From Methylopila turkensis (GTDB lineage: Bacteria; Pseudomonadota; Alphaproteobacteria; Rhizobiales; Methylopilaceae): a DNA stretch of 64,000 nucleotides. Below the pieces are notes generated by a model that was not told the DNA's origin, ran no database searches, and saw only the letters and a list, made by a program, of their open reading frames with translations. The DNA lies in the NCBI RefSeq assembly GCF_027922325.1, contig NZ_BSFL01000003.1, positions 186,001-250,000 of the forward strand, given 5' to 3'. A program made the position numbers and the translations under genes. Below are positions 62,197-64,000 of the stretch, piece by piece. Each line of letters begins with the position of its first letter. Position 1 is the first letter of the stretch.

Positions 62197-62317
62197 GTAA
62201 CGCCGCCTCTTCGCTGGCGGATGGTGAAGCGCTGTCGCGGCTGGGAGTCAAGGCGAAGCAGCCGGTCCGCGGCCCGTGGCGCCCGCTCTCAGGCGCGCCG
62301 GAGCGCCCTCGCGCGGC

Positions 62318-62347
62318 TTGACACTCTCAGTAATTTAATTCTATCGA
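62318..62347 (+). promoter_or_regulatory. Sigma70-like promoter of the msuE-sfnG operon
   Basis: TTGACA (62318-62323) and TATCGA (62342-62347) are separated by 18 bases in an AT-rich stretch that contrasts with the GC-rich surroundings. It lies about 30 bases upstream of the leader-ORF start codon. Confidence 0.7.
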
Positions 62348-62373
62348 TTATATGTATTGATAAGGAGCAAGCG

Positions 62374-62424
62374 ATGTCCGTCACGCTTCAGGATCCTCGC
62401 GTCGACTGTAGGCGCTCCGCATGA
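62374..62424 (+). CDS. 16-residue leader-like peptide upstream of msuE
   Basis: The ORF encodes MSVTLQDPRVDCRRSA. AAGGAG lies seven bases before its ATG, the best ribosome binding site in this operon. Its stop codon overlaps the msuE start (ATGA), so msuE translation must be coupled to it. The RVDCRRSA end resembles, by eye, short leader peptides that precede sulfur genes in other bacteria. Regulation by cysteine or sulfur supply during translation is a hypothesis. Confidence 0.7.
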   Translation: MSVTLQDPRVDCRRSA

Positions 62425-62996
62425 CCGCGCCGCGCATCGTCGCCATCAGCGGCAGTCCTTCTCCGCATTCCCGCACGCGGGTGCTGCTCGAGGACATCGT
62501 CGAAGCGGTGGTGCGGATCGCGGGAGGGCAGGTCCGGCTGATCGACATCGGCGAGATCGCGGCGGAGCTCGGCCCGGTCCGCTCCCGCGCGGAGGCGCCG
62601 GCCCTCATCGAGCAGCTGGTCGCCGAGGTCGAGCGCGCCGATCTGATCCTTGCCGCGACGCCGATCTACAAGGGCTCGTATTCCGGCCAGTTCAAGCACT
62701 TCATCGACCTGATCGACCACCGAGCGCTCGCAGGCGTGCCGGTCGGCCTGATCGCGACCGGCGGCGGCGACCGGCACGCGCTCGCCGTCGAGCACCAGCT
62801 CCGGCCCCTGTTCGGCTTCTTCGGCGCGCGCACGCTGCCGACGGGGCTCTACGTCTCCGAGACGCAGCACCAGCAGGGCCGCATCATCGACCCGCTGGTG
62901 CGCATCCGCGCCGATCTGCTGATCGGCGAGGCCGCCGACGCGCTCGGCCGGGCCCCCGTGCCCGCCCGCGCGGCGCAGCTCTTCCCGAACCGCTGA
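62421..62996 (+). CDS. msuE: NADPH-dependent FMN reductase, sulfur-scavenging type (MsuE/SsuE)
   Basis: The 191-residue flavodoxin-fold protein has VAISGSPSPHSRTRVLLEDI, ATPIYKGSYSGQFKHFIDLI and ATGGGDRHALAVEHQLRPLFGFFGA, the MsuE/SsuE pattern. It supplies reduced FMN to a two-component monooxygenase. The neighbour is SfnG, so dimethyl sulfone is the probable partner pathway. Start overlaps the leader ORF stop. The gap to sfnG is 28 bases. Confidence 0.93.
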   Translation: MTAPRIVAISGSPSPHSRTRVLLEDIVEAVVRIAGGQVRLIDIGEIAAELGPVRSRAEAPALIEQLVAEVERADLILAATPIYKGSYSGQFKHFIDLIDHRALAGVPVGLIATGGGDRHALAVEHQLRPLFGFFGARTLPTGLYVSETQHQQGRIIDPLVRIRADLLIGEAADALGRAPVPARAAQLFPNR

Positions 62997-63024
62997 CGCA
63001 AGCAACGCGACAAAGGAGGCCGCC

Positions 63025-64000
63025 ATGGCCGACGCACGCACGACGCATCACGGCTCCGAGCCGATCAAGTTCGCCTATTGGGTCCCGAACGTCTCAGGCG
63101 GGCTGGTGATCTCGGACATCGAGCAGCGCACCGGCTGGGACATCGGCTACAACCGCAAGCTCGCGCAGATCGCCGAGGCCGCGGGCTTCGAATACGCGCT
63201 GACCCAGATCCGCTTCACCGCCGGGTACGGCGCGGAGAACCAGCATGAATCGGTCGCCTTCAGCCACGCGCTGCTGGCCGCGACGGAGCGCCTGAAGGTC
63301 ATCGCGGCGATCCTGCCCGGGCCGTGGAACCCGACGCTCGCCGCCAAGCAGATCGCGACCATCAACAACCTCACCGAAGGCCGGGTCGCCATCAACCTCG
63401 TGTCCGGCTGGTTCTCCGGCGAGTTCCGCGCCATCGGCGAGCCCTGGCTCGACCACGACGAGCGCTACCGCCGCTCGGAGGAGTTCATCCGCGCGCTGCG
63501 GGGGATCTGGAGCGAAGACAGCTTCACCTTCGCCGGCGACTTCTACCGCTACCGGGACTACGCGCTGAAGCCGAAGCCGATCGACCCGCAGCCGGAGATC
63601 TTCCAGGGCGGGTCGTCGCGCGCCGCGCGCGACATGGCCGCCCGGGTGTCAGATTGGTATTTCACGAACGGCAATACGCCTGAAAACGTCGCGAAACAGG
63701 TCGACGACGTGCAGGGCAAGGCCGCCGCCGAAGGACGTCGCGTGAAGATCGGCGTCAACGCCTTCGCGGTGGCGCGGCCGACTGAGGCGGAGGCGCGCGC
63801 GGTGGTCGACGAGATCATCGCCAAGGCCAATCCGGAGGCGGTCAACGCCTTCGGGCACGAGGTGAAGAACGCCGGCAAGGCTTCGCCGGAGGGCGAGGGC
63901 AACTGGGCGAAATCCAGCTTTGAGGACCTCGTCCAGTACAATGACGGCTTCAAGACCAACCTGATCGGCACGCCGCGCCAGATCGCCGAACGCATTCTCG
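63025..64000 (+). CDS. sfnG: Dimethylsulfone monooxygenase SfnG, 3'-truncated
   Basis: 325 codons are visible and the frame is still open at the right window edge; the full protein is about 360 residues. It opens IKFAYWVPNVSGGLVISDIEQRTGW and continues with EYALTQIRFTAGYGAENQHES, INLVSGWFSGEFRAIGEPW and PEIFQGGSSRAARDMAARV, the bacterial luciferase-like flavin monooxygenase layout with SfnG-type details. SfnG converts dimethyl sulfone to methanesulfinate with FMNH2. An AAAGGAGG box lies seven bases before the ATG. It forms an operon with msuE. Confidence 0.92.
   Translation, partial: MADARTTHHGSEPIKFAYWVPNVSGGLVISDIEQRTGWDIGYNRKLAQIAEAAGFEYALTQIRFTAGYGAENQHESVAFSHALLAATERLKVIAAILPGPWNPTLAAKQIATINNLTEGRVAINLVSGWFSGEFRAIGEPWLDHDERYRRSEEFIRALRGIWSEDSFTFAGDFYRYRDYALKPKPIDPQPEIFQGGSSRAARDMAARVSDWYFTNGNTPENVAKQVDDVQGKAAAEGRRVKIGVNAFAVARPTEAEARAVVDEIIAKANPEAVNAFGHEVKNAGKASPEGEGNWAKSSFEDLVQYNDGFKTNLIGTPRQIAERIL

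Noticed and set aside
62197..62317. Possible SAM-II-type riboswitch upstream of metX
   Set aside because: The minus-strand leader shows only a short CCGCC/GGCGG hairpin near the start codon and none of the conserved SAM-II pseudoknot sequence.

Overview
The window is a very GC-rich chromosomal segment from a methylotrophic alphaproteobacterium, most likely of the order Hyphomicrobiales (Rhizobiales), in or near the Methylopila/Methylocystaceae/Methylobacteriaceae range. This rests on the gene content: an almost complete tetrahydromethanopterin (H4MPT)/methylofuran C1-transfer island, a lanthanide-type methanol dehydrogenase XoxF with PQQ-linked accessory genes, and alphaproteobacterial housekeeping genes (DUF3126, IalB, HspQ, COQ10-like START protein). 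Assignment below order level is inference. No phage, insertion sequence, CRISPR array, rRNA or tRNA was seen.

Layout. (1) 1-3.5 kb: truncated Bug/TctC-type binding protein, cysE, DUF3126, a small membrane protein and a gamma-carbonic anhydrase. (2) 3.5-23.8 kb: the C1 island, made of four tightly overlapped operons plus single genes. These are mfnD-like/mfnF-like/folB/folK (minus), mptG/mtdB/ATP-grasp/mch/RimK-like/CitG-like (minus), pterin dehydratase/fhcB/fhcA/fhcD/fhcC (plus) and mfnE/DHPS-like/DUF447/mfnB (minus). A HisA-like gene, a PQQ sugar dehydrogenase and a Uma2 nuclease sit among them. Together they encode the formaldehyde-to-formate route from methylene-H4MPT onward and much of the synthesis of both carbon carriers. 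fae is not in the window.

(3) 24-37 kb: the periplasmic methanol oxidation block. It holds cytochrome c, a zinc metallohydrolase, xoxF, xoxJ and a CxxxCW protein. Facing these on the minus strand is an ABC transporter operon (binding protein, beta-propeller, ATPase, permease, exported protein) whose content and order match the lanthanide-uptake lut / pedA1A2BC type. Divergent from it is an SsuABC-like transporter of unknown substrate. The xoxF upstream region and this divergent region share an AT-rich motif.

(4) 37-64 kb: ordinary metabolism. It contains nadABC, an MFS transporter, acuI, argC, a DsbA-like protein, a degenerate AMP-binding protein paired with a YejA-like peptide-binding protein, ialB, hspQ and a malyl-CoA lyase. 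A lipid A-type acyltransferase, an AEC transporter, a Ubi hydroxylase, an SDR, qor, the COQ10-like gene, thiL, a lytic transglycosylase, yciB and metX follow. At the right edge is a sulfur-scavenging operon, msuE-sfnG (cut by the window end), preceded by a 16-residue leader-like ORF with a strong ribosome binding site. Palindromic dispersed repeats occupy several intergenic spaces.
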